A DNA stretch of 14,395 nt from DASYAE01 sp036501535 (GCA_036501535.1 DASYAE010000253.1:1-14395); one strand, 5' to 3'; counted from the first letter of the stretch, positions 1 to 6,553 are shown. Numbers and translations are program-made. The notes: generated from the sequence alone by a model not told the origin.

Positions 1-30
1 CGGGGCGCCGGGTGGATGGAGGCTGGCTGC

Positions 31-47
31 GGGTCCTTCGCGGACCC
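31..47. terminator. Possible hairpin downstream of the esx pair
   Basis: GGGTCC (31-36) and GGACCC (42-47) form a perfect 6-bp stem around the 5-base loop TTCGC. It lies about 135 bases past the stop of the EsxA-like gene, and no T-run follows on either strand. It could end transcription of the esx pair or belong to a gene left of the window. Only the inverted repeat is certain. Confidence 0.25.
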
Positions 48-148
48 GGGTCAGCGGTCGATCGCCTGGCTTGCCGGACCACCCGGAAAGCCATAGCTAA
101 ATCGCCGCGACCGCGCCATGCGCAGAACCGTACCAGATCGGTCGGCAG

Positions 149-176
149 GCCAGCACCGTCCGTCGCCAGCACCGTC
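149..176. repeat. 12-base direct repeat, two copies, 16-base period
   Basis: GCCAGCACCGTC occurs at 149-160 and again, identical, at 165-176, separated by CGTC. The pair lies 6 to 33 bases beyond the stop codon of the EsxA-like gene, in non-coding sequence. No function can be assigned. It may be a simple duplication or a protein-binding site for whatever lies to the left. Confidence 0.5.
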
Positions 177-182
177 GTGGGC

Positions 183-482
183 TCAGCTCCACGAGGAGGC
201 GTTCGACGACTCGGTCGACTGGTACGCGTCGCCGGCCTGCTCGAGCACCTGGCTGATCTTCTGCAGCACCGCGGTGAGGTCCTGCTGCGCCGAGTTCCAC
301 TGCGCCTGCTGCTGCTGGTACGCCTCGGCCGCCTGGCCGGTCCAGTCCGCGGTCACCTTGGCCACGGCCGACTTCAGGTCGTCGAGCTCCGAGTTCATGC
401 TGGACACAGTGCTGTTCGTGTTGGACGCGGCCTCAGCGATGGACGCGAACGTGACGAGAATCTCTCCGGCACCGTAAGCCAT
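183..482 (-). CDS. WXG100 family protein, ESAT-6/EsxA-like
   Basis: This 99-residue protein has the size and pattern of WXG100 proteins: two amphipathic helices joined at a W-T-G turn (W47, T48, G49) and a Y-x-x-x-E tail motif (Y87 to E91). In ESX/type VII substrates that tail forms part of the export signal. Its helices match the ESAT-6 pattern, for example AYQ...QWN after the turn. In the family such proteins form a heterodimer with a CFP-10-like partner and leave the cell folded. The ATG start at 482 is preceded by AGGGGAG with a 6-base spacer. The gene follows the EsxB-like gene after 59 bases, so the two are probably one transcript. The tail past the export motif is short and Ser/Asn-rich. 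Family membership is near certain; the substrate or effector role is unknown. Confidence 0.93.
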   Translation of the reverse strand: MAYGAGEILVTFASIAEAASNTNSTVSSMNSELDDLKSAVAKVTADWTGQAAEAYQQQQAQWNSAQQDLTAVLQKISQVLEQAGDAYQSTESSNASSWS

Positions 483-541
483 GTTCTTCTCCCCTCGAGG
501 AATTCCCCGTCAGACGGCGGGATGGTGGTTGTGTCCGGCCG

Positions 542-853
542 TCACATCGAGCCGAGGATGTTGCTGATCGCCGACTGGTTCGTGTCCTCGGACTGCTGGT
601 AAGCCTTGCTCGACTGGGTCATCATCGTCGAGATCTGGTTCAGCGCCGTGGTCAGCTTCGTGGCGTCTTCGTGCCAACGAGCGATCAGCTGCTGGAACGC
701 GCTGGCGGCGGCACCCTTCCACTGCGCCTGCAGCGGCTCGAGCTGGCCCATCAGGTTGTTCAGCTGACTGTTGACGGTCTGGCTGACCTGCTCGATCTGC
801 TGAGCAGTCGAGTTCATCACCTCGGTTGTTGTCCCGAAGCCACCAGTGCCCAT
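542..853 (-). CDS. WXG100 family protein, CFP-10/EsxB-like
   Basis: This 103-residue protein has the WXG100 layout, with W45-K46-G47 at the helix turn and Y-Q-Q-S-E (Y85 to E89) near the C-terminus as the likely type VII export signal. The segment LEPLQAQWKGAAASAF and the extended tail after the YxxxE motif resemble CFP-10/EsxB rather than ESAT-6. It is the first gene of a two-gene set with the EsxA-like gene, as in mycobacterial esxBA. The start is uncertain: ATG at 853 is chosen because GGGG lies 9 bases upstream and because the sister gene also has GAAC just before its ATG. ATG at 862 would leave the GGGG touching the start codon. Expected function is export as a heterodimer with its neighbour. 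The secretion machinery is not in the window. Confidence 0.92.
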   Translation of the reverse strand: MGTGGFGTTTEVMNSTAQQIEQVSQTVNSQLNNLMGQLEPLQAQWKGAAASAFQQLIARWHEDATKLTTALNQISTMMTQSSKAYQQSEDTNQSAISNILGSM

Positions 854-876
854 GTTCACCATCCCCGCTCTGCGAA

Positions 877-882
877 AAAGTA
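877..882 (-). promoter_or_regulatory. Candidate -10 box for the esx pair
   Basis: The minus strand reads TACTTT, a match to TANNNT, 23 bases before the chosen ATG at 853. No convincing -35 hexamer sits 16 to 18 bases upstream. If it is used, transcription would begin near 870 and give a leader of about 17 bases, which fits the 853 start better than 862. Confidence 0.3.
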
Positions 883-947
883 AAGGGGTTGCCACAATGT
901 CGCGCAGCGGACCGGTCGCGCCCCCTCGAGCCCCCGGAGTTGTGCGG

Positions 948-967
948 TCCAGTCTGATCGGACTGGA
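948..967. repeat. 20-base near-palindrome upstream of the esx pair
   Basis: TCCAGTC (948-954) and GACTGGA (961-967) are perfect 7-base inverted arms. The middle TGATCG is itself nearly symmetrical around GATC, so only one pair breaks full 20-base symmetry. It lies between the gabD2 stop and the esx start, about 95 bases before the latter. It could be an operator for the esx promoter or a hairpin ending the gabD2 transcript; no T-run follows it. Confidence 0.5.
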
Positions 968-1092
968 GCCCGGCCCGGTCTTTCGGCCCAGGAAAAGACG
1001 ACGGCACGGAGCCATCTGCGTAGTCCACGGTACTGGGCCCGGCTGCGTGCCGGAAAGCCAGGTCCGAGACATTACCGATTCTTTACTCTGCC

Positions 1093-2772
1093 CTACCGCA
1101 GCCGCAATCGCTTGAGCAGCCGCAAGGATGCGGTCAACTGCTTTGTGTAACGCTCGGGCGCCATACCGAACCATGGGGCGAGTGGGAGCACGGTCTGCCG
1201 TGCGATGGTCTGCGTTTCGGTGTACCGGTGGATGCCCTCGATGCCGTTGCGCCGGCCGAGTCCCGAGTCACCCATTCCGCCGATCGCAGCACCCACCGAC
1301 CCGAAGGCCGCGCCGTAGGATTCGTTGACGTTCACCATGCCGCAGTGCAGCCGCAAGGCGGTCTCCCGGGCCCGCTTGGTGTCGCGGGTCCAGACGGAGG
1401 CGTTGAGGCCGTAGGACGTGTCGTTGGCGGCTTCCAGGACCTCGGCCTCGTTCTTGAAGCCGTACACGGAGACGACCGGCCCGAAGGTCTCCTCGCCGTA
1501 CACGGTCATCGCCGGGGTGACCCCGGCCAGGATGGTCGGCTCGTAGAACAGCGAGCCGACGTCGGGCCGGCGGCGGCCGCCGGCCAGCACCTTGGCGCCT
1601 TTGGCCCGGGCATCCTCCACGTGCATCGTGACGGTCTCGAGCTGCTTGGTGGAGGCGAGCGAGCCGACGTCGCAGGAGTAGTCGATGGCGCCGCCGAGCC
1701 GCAGCGCCTTGGTCTCGGTGACGAAGCGCTCGACGAACGCGTCCCGGATCGAGTAGTGCAGGTAAAGGCGCTCGAAGGACACGCACAGCTGGCCGGCCGA
1801 GGCGAAGCAGCCGCGCAGCGCGCCTTGGACGGCCTTCTCGACGTCCGCGTCGTCGAACACGATCATCGCGTTCTTGCCGCCGAGCTCGAGCGAGCAGCCG
1901 ATCAGCCGGCCGGCCGCCTGCTGGGCGACCTGCCGGCCGGTGCGGGTGGACCCGGTGAACGCGACGTAGTCGGCGTGGTCGACGACGGCGGGGCCGGTCA
2001 CCGGGCCGTCGCCGGTGACGATCCGCCAGATGTCCGGCGGCAGTCCGGCTTTGAGAGCCAGCTGGCGCACATAAAGCGCGGACAGGGCCGTGGCGTTGTC
2101 CGGCTTGTGCACCACCGCGTTCCCGGCGACGAGGGCCGGCGCGATGTCCAGGACCACGAGGGCGAGCGGGTAGTTCCAAGGAGTGATGAGGCCGACGACG
2201 CCGTGGGGGTGACGCACCTCGGTGACCTTGGTGATGCCGGGCAGCACGCCAGGCCTGCGGCGAGGCTTGAGGTAGTGACCGGCCGCGGCAGCGTAATGGC
2301 GCAGCGCGGTGGCTGACACACCTATCTCTTCATAGGCGTGCAGACGCGCCTTACCGGTCTCTATCTGAACCAGCGTCAGAAGGTGCGGCTCGTTGTCGAG
2401 GATCAGGTCGTGCAGCCGCCGCAGCACCGCGGCCCGCTCGCCGATCGGCCGGGCGGCCCAGGCCGGCTGCGCGCTGCGGGCCTGCTGGAAGGCCAGCCGC
2501 ACGTCGCCCGGCCCGGACTGCGGCAGCTCGACGATGACCTCGCCGGTCAGCGGAGCCGCGATGGGCGCGCTGGCCGCGGCCGAGCCGACCACGATGTCCT
2601 GCACCAGTCGAGCGACGAACTCGCGCGGCAGGTGCGGCCGGATCGTCTCGAGCCGGGGCCCCTGCTCGGCCTGGCCCGGAGCCGGGGGCTGGCCGGGCTG
2701 CGGCGCCTGCGGCGTGGACTGCGTGGCGACCCGAGCCGGCCCGGTCGCCGAAGTCTCGTCACTCGAACTCAT
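1093..2772 (-). CDS. gabD2: Succinate-semialdehyde dehydrogenase, GabD2 type
   Basis: This 559-residue aldehyde dehydrogenase should oxidise succinic semialdehyde to succinate with NAD(P)+ in the cytosol. The fold is shown by PWN (198-200), HKPD (222-225), FTGST (272-276), ELGGK with general base E296, catalytic C330 in SAGQLC, and EETFGP (427-432). Blocks such as SLELGGKNAMIV, DYSCDVGSL, LFYEPT and YGLNASVW, and the end GGMGDSGLGRRNG, match mycobacterial GabD2 rather than general aldehyde dehydrogenases. The N-terminus carries about 40 extra residues rich in Pro, Gln and Ala (12-40), absent from mycobacterial GabD2. The residue four before the catalytic Cys is Ser where Asn is usual. ATG at 2772 has no Shine-Dalgarno site but a -10-like TAGTCT 7 bases upstream, which suggests a leaderless message. 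The physiological substrate is inferred by similarity only. Confidence 0.9.
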   Translation of the reverse strand: MSSSDETSATGPARVATQSTPQAPQPGQPPAPGQAEQGPRLETIRPHLPREFVARLVQDIVVGSAAASAPIAAPLTGEVIVELPQSGPGDVRLAFQQARSAQPAWAARPIGERAAVLRRLHDLILDNEPHLLTLVQIETGKARLHAYEEIGVSATALRHYAAAAGHYLKPRRRPGVLPGITKVTEVRHPHGVVGLITPWNYPLALVVLDIAPALVAGNAVVHKPDNATALSALYVRQLALKAGLPPDIWRIVTGDGPVTGPAVVDHADYVAFTGSTRTGRQVAQQAAGRLIGCSLELGGKNAMIVFDDADVEKAVQGALRGCFASAGQLCVSFERLYLHYSIRDAFVERFVTETKALRLGGAIDYSCDVGSLASTKQLETVTMHVEDARAKGAKVLAGGRRRPDVGSLFYEPTILAGVTPAMTVYGEETFGPVVSVYGFKNEAEVLEAANDTSYGLNASVWTRDTKRARETALRLHCGMVNVNESYGAAFGSVGAAIGGMGDSGLGRRNGIEGIHRYTETQTIARQTVLPLAPWFGMAPERYTKQLTASLRLLKRLRLR

Positions 2773-2779
2773 AACGCAA

Positions 2780-2785
2780 AGACTA
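2780..2785 (-). promoter_or_regulatory. Candidate leaderless -10 box for gabD2
   Basis: The minus strand reads TAGTCT, matching TANNNT, and ends 7 bases before the ATG of gabD2. That is the distance expected when transcription starts at the first base of the start codon. The absence of any ribosome-binding site upstream of this ATG supports the reading. No good -35 hexamer is seen. Confidence 0.4.
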
Positions 2786-2799
2786 GGCCCCGGATCCCG

Positions 2800-2832
2800 C
2801 TGTTACCAGGGCCGGTTACCCGCCGGTAACAG
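2800..2832. promoter_or_regulatory. GTTACC repeat cluster, candidate operator or attenuator of gabD2
   Basis: CTGTTACC (2800-2807) and GGTAACAG (2825-2832) form a perfect 8-base inverted repeat. A third copy, GTTACC at 2815-2820, lies between them and can pair with GGTAAC (2825-2830) across a 4-base loop. The cluster covers the stop codon of the upstream small gene and lies 28 to 60 bases before the gabD2 ATG, where a -35 region would be. It could bind a repressor or activator. As RNA, one arm can pair with either of two partners, as in an attenuator. Confidence 0.5.
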
Positions 2833-3121
2833 CTGACGGACCGTCGGCGGGCAGCCGCCCCGGCCCGCGAGTTCCCGTGCCCCGGTCCTCCTCGTCGGTG
2901 ACCAGGTCGTGGTGTTCAATGCGGCCGTCGAGCGCTTCCTCGTACGAGCCCAGCAGTCGGCCGGCGTTGGCAGGTGAGCGCAGGAGGTACGCGGTCTCGT
3001 GGAGGAGGATCTGCGCATCGAGCTCCGCCTCGGCTGCGGCCCGCCGAGCCGGATCCGCCATCTCAGGGTGCAGACGGTGCGCTTCCGCCTTGATCTCACG
3101 CCACGAACGGCCGGTGCTCAT
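2816..3121 (-). CDS. Small conserved-looking hypothetical protein
   Basis: I do not recognise this 101-residue protein. Residues 1-80 look helical and charged, with the opening WREIKAEAHRL and an Ala/Glu-rich helix from about 25 to 45. The last 25 residues are Gly/Pro-rich and probably disordered. No membrane segment, signal peptide or cysteine is present. The opening vaguely recalls the N-terminus of some small antitoxins, but no helix-turn-helix or toxin partner is visible, so no function is claimed. GAGG lies 4 bases before the ATG, and a TACTCT box sits 8 bases upstream. The frame has typical actinobacterial codon bias. It precedes gabD2 by 43 bases on the same strand, so the two may be co-transcribed. 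Confidence 0.7.
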   Translation of the reverse strand: MSTGRSWREIKAEAHRLHPEMADPARRAAAEAELDAQILLHETAYLLRSPANAGRLLGSYEEALDGRIEHHDLVTDEEDRGTGTRGPGRLPADGPSAVTGG

Positions 3122-3129
3122 GAGGCCTC

Positions 3130-3135
3130 AGAGTA
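3130..3135 (-). promoter_or_regulatory. Candidate -10 box for the small hypothetical gene
   Basis: The minus strand reads TACTCT, a TANNNT match, 8 bases before the ATG at 3121. It would give a nearly leaderless transcript starting inside the gap after the strong terminator at 3232-3267. No clear -35 element is seen. Confidence 0.3.
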
Positions 3136-3200
3136 CCGTCCACGCGCGCCATCACACGGCACTGCCCGGCCGCGAAGAACCAGGCCAGGCGCGCCGGACC

Positions 3201-3221
3201 TATCCGCCTGCCAAACGGATA
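3201..3221. repeat. TATCCG/CGGATA inverted repeat
   Basis: TATCCG (3201-3206) and CGGATA (3216-3221) are perfect 6-base arms with 9 bases between them. They lie 80 to 100 bases before the small hypothetical gene and just past the radical SAM terminator. This is a possible operator for the hypothetical gene and gabD2, but it is short enough to arise by chance. Confidence 0.3.
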
Positions 3222-3231
3222 CCGTCGAAAC

Positions 3232-3267
3232 GTGTTCGGTGTTCGGTCCGAACCGAACACCGAACAC
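3232..3267 (-). terminator. Strong hairpin terminator of the mre/radical SAM operon
   Basis: GTGTTCGGTGTTCGGT (3232-3247) and its exact complement ACCGAACACCGAACAC (3252-3267) give a perfect 16-bp stem with a 4-base loop. The hairpin starts 11 bases past the stop of the radical SAM gene. No long T-run follows (GTTTCG on the minus strand), which is usual in GC-rich actinobacteria. Each arm holds a tandem GTTCGGT, so the stem is internally repetitive. It most likely ends the mreB-to-radical-SAM transcript and insulates the genes to its left. Confidence 0.8.
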
Positions 3268-3278
3268 CTACGCGACCC

Positions 3279-5222
3279 TCACAACACCGTCAGCGGCAGC
3301 AGCTTCTTCCCCGTCGGGCCGATCTGGATCTCGGTCTGCATTTGGGGGCACACACCGCAGTCGAAGCACGGGGTCCAGCGGCAGTCCTCCACCTCGACCT
3401 CGCGCAGCGAGTCCTGCCAGTCCTCCCACAGCCACTCGCGGTCCAGGCCCGAATCCAGGTGGTCCCAGGGCAGCACCTCGACCTGGTCGCGCTCGCGGGT
3501 CGTGTACCAGGCGACGTCGACCGGGTCGCCGGCCAGGGCGCGGTCGGCCGCCTGCATCCAGCGGTCGAAGGAGAAGTACTCCGACCAGCCGTCGAAGCGG
3601 CCGCCGTCCTCGTAGACCGCGCGGATGACCTTGCCGATCCGGCGGTCGCCGCGGGAGAGCAGGCCCTCGACGATGCCCGGCTTGCCGTCGTGGTAGCGGA
3701 AGCCGATGGCCCGGCCGTACTCGCGGTCCTGCCGGATCCGGTCGCGCAGCTTGGCCAGGCGGGCGTCGGTCTCCTCCGCGCCGAGCTGGCCGGCCCACTG
3801 GAACGGCGTGTGCGGCTTGGGCACGAAGCCGCCGATGGACACCGTGCAGCGGATGTCGCGGGTGCCGGTCGCCGCCCGGCCCGCCTTGATGACGTTGCGG
3901 GCCATGTCGGCGATCTGCAGCACGTCCTCGTCGGTCTCGGTCGGCAGCCCGCACATGAAGTAGAGCTTGACCTGCCGCCAGCCGGCCGAGTACGCCGCGG
4001 TGACGGTACGGATCAGGTCCTCTTCGCCGACCATCTTGTTGATGACCCGGCGGATCCGCTCCGAGCCGCCCTCCGGGGCGAACGTCAGGCCGCTGCGGCG
4101 CCCGTTGCGGGACAGCTCGTTGGCCAGGTCGATGTTGAACGCGTCGACCCGGGTCGAGGGCAGCGAGAGCGAGACCTGGCCGCCCTCGTACCGGTCGGCC
4201 AGCCCCCGGGCGATGTCGGCGATCTCGCTGTGGTCGGCCGAGGACAGCGAGAGCAGGCCGACCTCCTCGTAGCCGGTCGCCTCCAGGCCCTTGCGGACCA
4301 TCTCGCCGATGCCGGTGATCGAGCGCTCGCGCACCGGCCGGGTGATCATCCCGGCCTGGCAGAACCGGCAGCCGCGGGTGCAGCCGCGGAAGATCTCCAC
4401 GCTCATCCGCTCGTGCACCGTCTCGGCCAGCGGGACCAGCGGCTGCTTCGGGTACGGCCACTCGTCGAGGTCGGTCACGGTGTGCTTCGAGACCCGCCAC
4501 GGCACGCCGGTCCGGTTCGGCACCACCCGGTTGATCCGGCCGTCCGGCAGGTATTCGACGTCGTAGAAGCGCGGCACGTACACGCCGCCGGTCGCGGCCA
4601 GCCGCAGCAGCAGCCCGTCCCGGCCGCCGGGCCGGTCCTCGGCCTTCCACTCCCGCACGATCCGGCTGATCGTGAGCACCGCCTGCTCGCCGTCGCCGAG
4701 CACCGCGGCGTCGACGAAGTCGGCGATCGGTTCCGGGTTGAACGCCGCGTGCCCGCCGGCGATGACCACCGGGTGCGACTCGTCCCGGTCCGCCGCGGCC
4801 AGCGGGATGCCGGCCAGGTCCAGCGCGGTCAGCAGGTTCGTGTAGCCCAGCTCGGTGGAGAAGGAGACGCCGAACAGGTCGAAGGCGCCGACCGGGCGGT
4901 GCGCGTCCACGGTGAACTGCGGGATGCCGTGCTCGCGCATCCTCGCCTCGAGGTCCGGCCAGACCGAGTAGGTGCGCTCGGCCAGCACGCCGTCCTGCTC
5001 GTTGAGCACCTCGTAGAGGATCATCAGGCCCTGGTTGGGCAGCCCGACCTCATAGGCGTCGGGGTACATCAGGGCCCAGCGCACGTCGCAGGACTCCCAC
5101 GGCTTGGCCGTCGAGTTCAGCTCCCCGCCGACGTACTGGATCGGCTTCTTCACCGACGGCAGCAGCGGCTCCAGCCGAGGCCAGACGGAGTCGATACCGG
5201 ATTCGCCGTGGACGGTGGTCAT
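3279..5222 (-). CDS. TIGR03960-type B12-binding-like radical SAM protein
   Basis: This 647-residue protein has an N-terminal cobalamin-binding-like Rossmann region (about 45-195, with MYPDAYEVGLPNQG and VIAGGHAAFNPEP). A radical SAM core follows, with cluster cysteines C281, C285 and C288 in RGCTRGCRFCQAG. Further core motifs are FAPEGGSERIRRVINK (381-396) and KLYFMCGLPTETDED (419-433). A second cysteine group (C614, C619, C622, C625) lies near the C-terminus. The family is common in actinobacteria and firmicutes, its reaction is not known, and its usual partner TIGR03936 (DUF2344) is missing here. ATG at 5222 has GGAGG 11 bases upstream. The gene follows rodA by 68 bases and probably ends the mre transcript. 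Family call is firm, function open. Confidence 0.92.
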   Translation of the reverse strand: MTTVHGESGIDSVWPRLEPLLPSVKKPIQYVGGELNSTAKPWESCDVRWALMYPDAYEVGLPNQGLMILYEVLNEQDGVLAERTYSVWPDLEARMREHGIPQFTVDAHRPVGAFDLFGVSFSTELGYTNLLTALDLAGIPLAAADRDESHPVVIAGGHAAFNPEPIADFVDAAVLGDGEQAVLTISRIVREWKAEDRPGGRDGLLLRLAATGGVYVPRFYDVEYLPDGRINRVVPNRTGVPWRVSKHTVTDLDEWPYPKQPLVPLAETVHERMSVEIFRGCTRGCRFCQAGMITRPVRERSITGIGEMVRKGLEATGYEEVGLLSLSSADHSEIADIARGLADRYEGGQVSLSLPSTRVDAFNIDLANELSRNGRRSGLTFAPEGGSERIRRVINKMVGEEDLIRTVTAAYSAGWRQVKLYFMCGLPTETDEDVLQIADMARNVIKAGRAATGTRDIRCTVSIGGFVPKPHTPFQWAGQLGAEETDARLAKLRDRIRQDREYGRAIGFRYHDGKPGIVEGLLSRGDRRIGKVIRAVYEDGGRFDGWSEYFSFDRWMQAADRALAGDPVDVAWYTTRERDQVEVLPWDHLDSGLDREWLWEDWQDSLREVEVEDCRWTPCFDCGVCPQMQTEIQIGPTGKKLLPLTVL

Positions 5223-5252
5223 GATGGAATGCGCCTCCGCCTCGTCGCGTGC

Positions 5253-5265
5253 CCTCCCGGGGAGG
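5253..5265. terminator. Weak hairpin between rodA and the radical SAM gene
   Basis: CCTCC (5253-5257) and GGAGG (5261-5265) can pair over a 3-base loop, 26 bases past the rodA stop. The stem is only 5 bp and no T-run follows, so at most it would weaken read-through into the radical SAM gene. It may simply reflect GC-rich sequence. Confidence 0.2.
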
Positions 5266-5290
5266 ACGGTCCCCGGTCCAGCCCTCTACG

Positions 5291-6553
5291 CTACCTGGTC
5301 GAGCGCAGGCGGACGTTCTCCAGCAGACCGATCGCGACGAAGTTGGCGAACATCGACGAGCCGCCGTAGGAGACGAACGGCAGCGGGATGCCGGCGACCG
5401 GCATGATGCTGAGGGTCATGCCGATGTTCTCGAACATCTGGAAGGCGAGCCAGCACACCGCCCCGGCGGCCACCGACATCGTGAAGGGCTCGCTCGCCGC
5501 GCGGGCGATCGAGCAGGCCCGCCACAGCAGCACGCCGAACAGCGCGATCAGCACCAGGCCGCCGACCAGGCCGAGTTCCTCGCCGACCACGGTGAACACG
5601 AAGTCGGTCTGCTGCTCCGGGACGAACCGGCCGTTGGTCTGCGCGCCGTGGAACAGGCCCTGCCCGAACACCCCGCCGGAGCCGATGGCCAGCCGGGCCT
5701 GCTGGGTGTTGTAGCCGACGCCCTGCGGGTCGAGGTGCGGGTCGGCGAACGCGGCGAACCGGTTGACCTGGTGCGCGGCCAGCAGGTGGAACTTGACCAC
5801 GACGGCGATCGAGCCGGCGGCGCCGATGCCGAGCAGGGCGATCAGCCGCAGGCCCACCCCGGAGACGAGCACCATCCCGGCCACCGTGGCCACGATCACC
5901 ATGGCCGAGCCGAGGTCCGGCAGCAGCGTGATCAGGCCGGTCGGCACCGCGGCGACGCCGAGCGCGAACACCACCTGGCGCAGCCGCGGAACGGACTCGG
6001 TGCGGCGCTCGTCGAAGACCGCGGCCAGCAGATCGGGCGAGCGGTTGAGGCTCGGGCGCGCGGCGAGCGCCAGCGCGGTGGTCATCACCACGGCCACCTT
6101 CGCGAACTCGGCCGGCTGGATGGAGAAGCCGGCGCCGAGCTCGATCCAGGACCGGGCGCCGTTGACCGTGGAGCCCAGCGGCGAGAACACGGCGAGCAGG
6201 CCGAGCAGCCCGAGCACGTAGACCGCCGCGGTCAGGCCGCGCAGCCGCTTGTGGTCCAGCGCGCTGACGGCGGCGACCAGGGCGAGGCCCACGGCCAGGT
6301 TCAGCAGGTGGCGCTTGAGGAAGTACTGCGGGTCGCCGCCGGTCAGCTGCGGATTGCCGCGGGTGGCCGACCAGACCATGACCGCGCCGTAGCCGCCGAG
6401 CGCGGTCGCCGCGCCGAGCAGCGGCCAGTCGTACCGGCGCAGCGCCCCGCCCGGCCGGGTCCCGGAACGCAGCCGGCCGGCCGCCCCGCCGGGCGCGCCC
6501 GCGGGGTCGAGCGGCGCGACGGGCGCGACCCCGGCGGTCTCGCCGATGATCAC
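5291..6553 (-). CDS. rodA: Peptidoglycan glycosyltransferase RodA (SEDS family)
   Basis: RodA polymerises lipid II into glycan strands in the cytoplasmic membrane, paired with a class B penicillin-binding protein. The 420 residues contain about ten hydrophobic segments starting at residue 44, after a Pro/Ala/Gly-rich cytoplasmic tail. SEDS hallmarks are NGARSWIELG and SIQPAEFAK (131-152), the essential aspartate D213 in LLPDLGSA, EQQTDFVF (313-320), GEELGLVG (324-331) and GIPLPFVSYGGSS (388-400). The start is GTG at 6553, with AGGGGAG ending 7 bases before it. It overlaps the mrdA stop in a GTGA, which argues for translational coupling with its transpeptidase. Pairing with mrdA and the mre genes favours RodA over the division paralogue FtsW. 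In Streptomyces the gene at this locus is called sfr. Confidence 0.96.
   Translation of the reverse strand: MIIGETAGVAPVAPLDPAGAPGGAAGRLRSGTRPGGALRRYDWPLLGAATALGGYGAVMVWSATRGNPQLTGGDPQYFLKRHLLNLAVGLALVAAVSALDHKRLRGLTAAVYVLGLLGLLAVFSPLGSTVNGARSWIELGAGFSIQPAEFAKVAVVMTTALALAARPSLNRSPDLLAAVFDERRTESVPRLRQVVFALGVAAVPTGLITLLPDLGSAMVIVATVAGMVLVSGVGLRLIALLGIGAAGSIAVVVKFHLLAAHQVNRFAAFADPHLDPQGVGYNTQQARLAIGSGGVFGQGLFHGAQTNGRFVPEQQTDFVFTVVGEELGLVGGLVLIALFGVLLWRACSIARAASEPFTMSVAAGAVCWLAFQMFENIGMTLSIMPVAGIPLPFVSYGGSSMFANFVAIGLLENVRLRSTR

Noticed and set aside
1..182. A protein or tRNA gene at the left edge
   Set aside because: The open frames there lack motifs and run through the esx gene antisense; no tRNA T-arm pattern or cloverleaf is visible.
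1039..1053. CCGGC/GCCGG hairpin past the gabD2 stop as a terminator
   Set aside because: A 5-bp GC stem with no tail is common by chance here; the inverted repeat at 948-967 is a better candidate.
863..1174. N-terminal extension of the EsxB-like frame to 210 residues
   Set aside because: It would overlap the gabD2 stop, has no WXG100 features, and would move the W-x-G turn from its normal place near residue 45.
2877..5369. Very long plus-strand open frame of about 830 codons over the radical SAM gene
   Set aside because: It is antisense to a gene with clear motifs, has His/Asp/Gln/Val-rich low-complexity composition typical of GC-rich shadow frames, and no recognisable domain.
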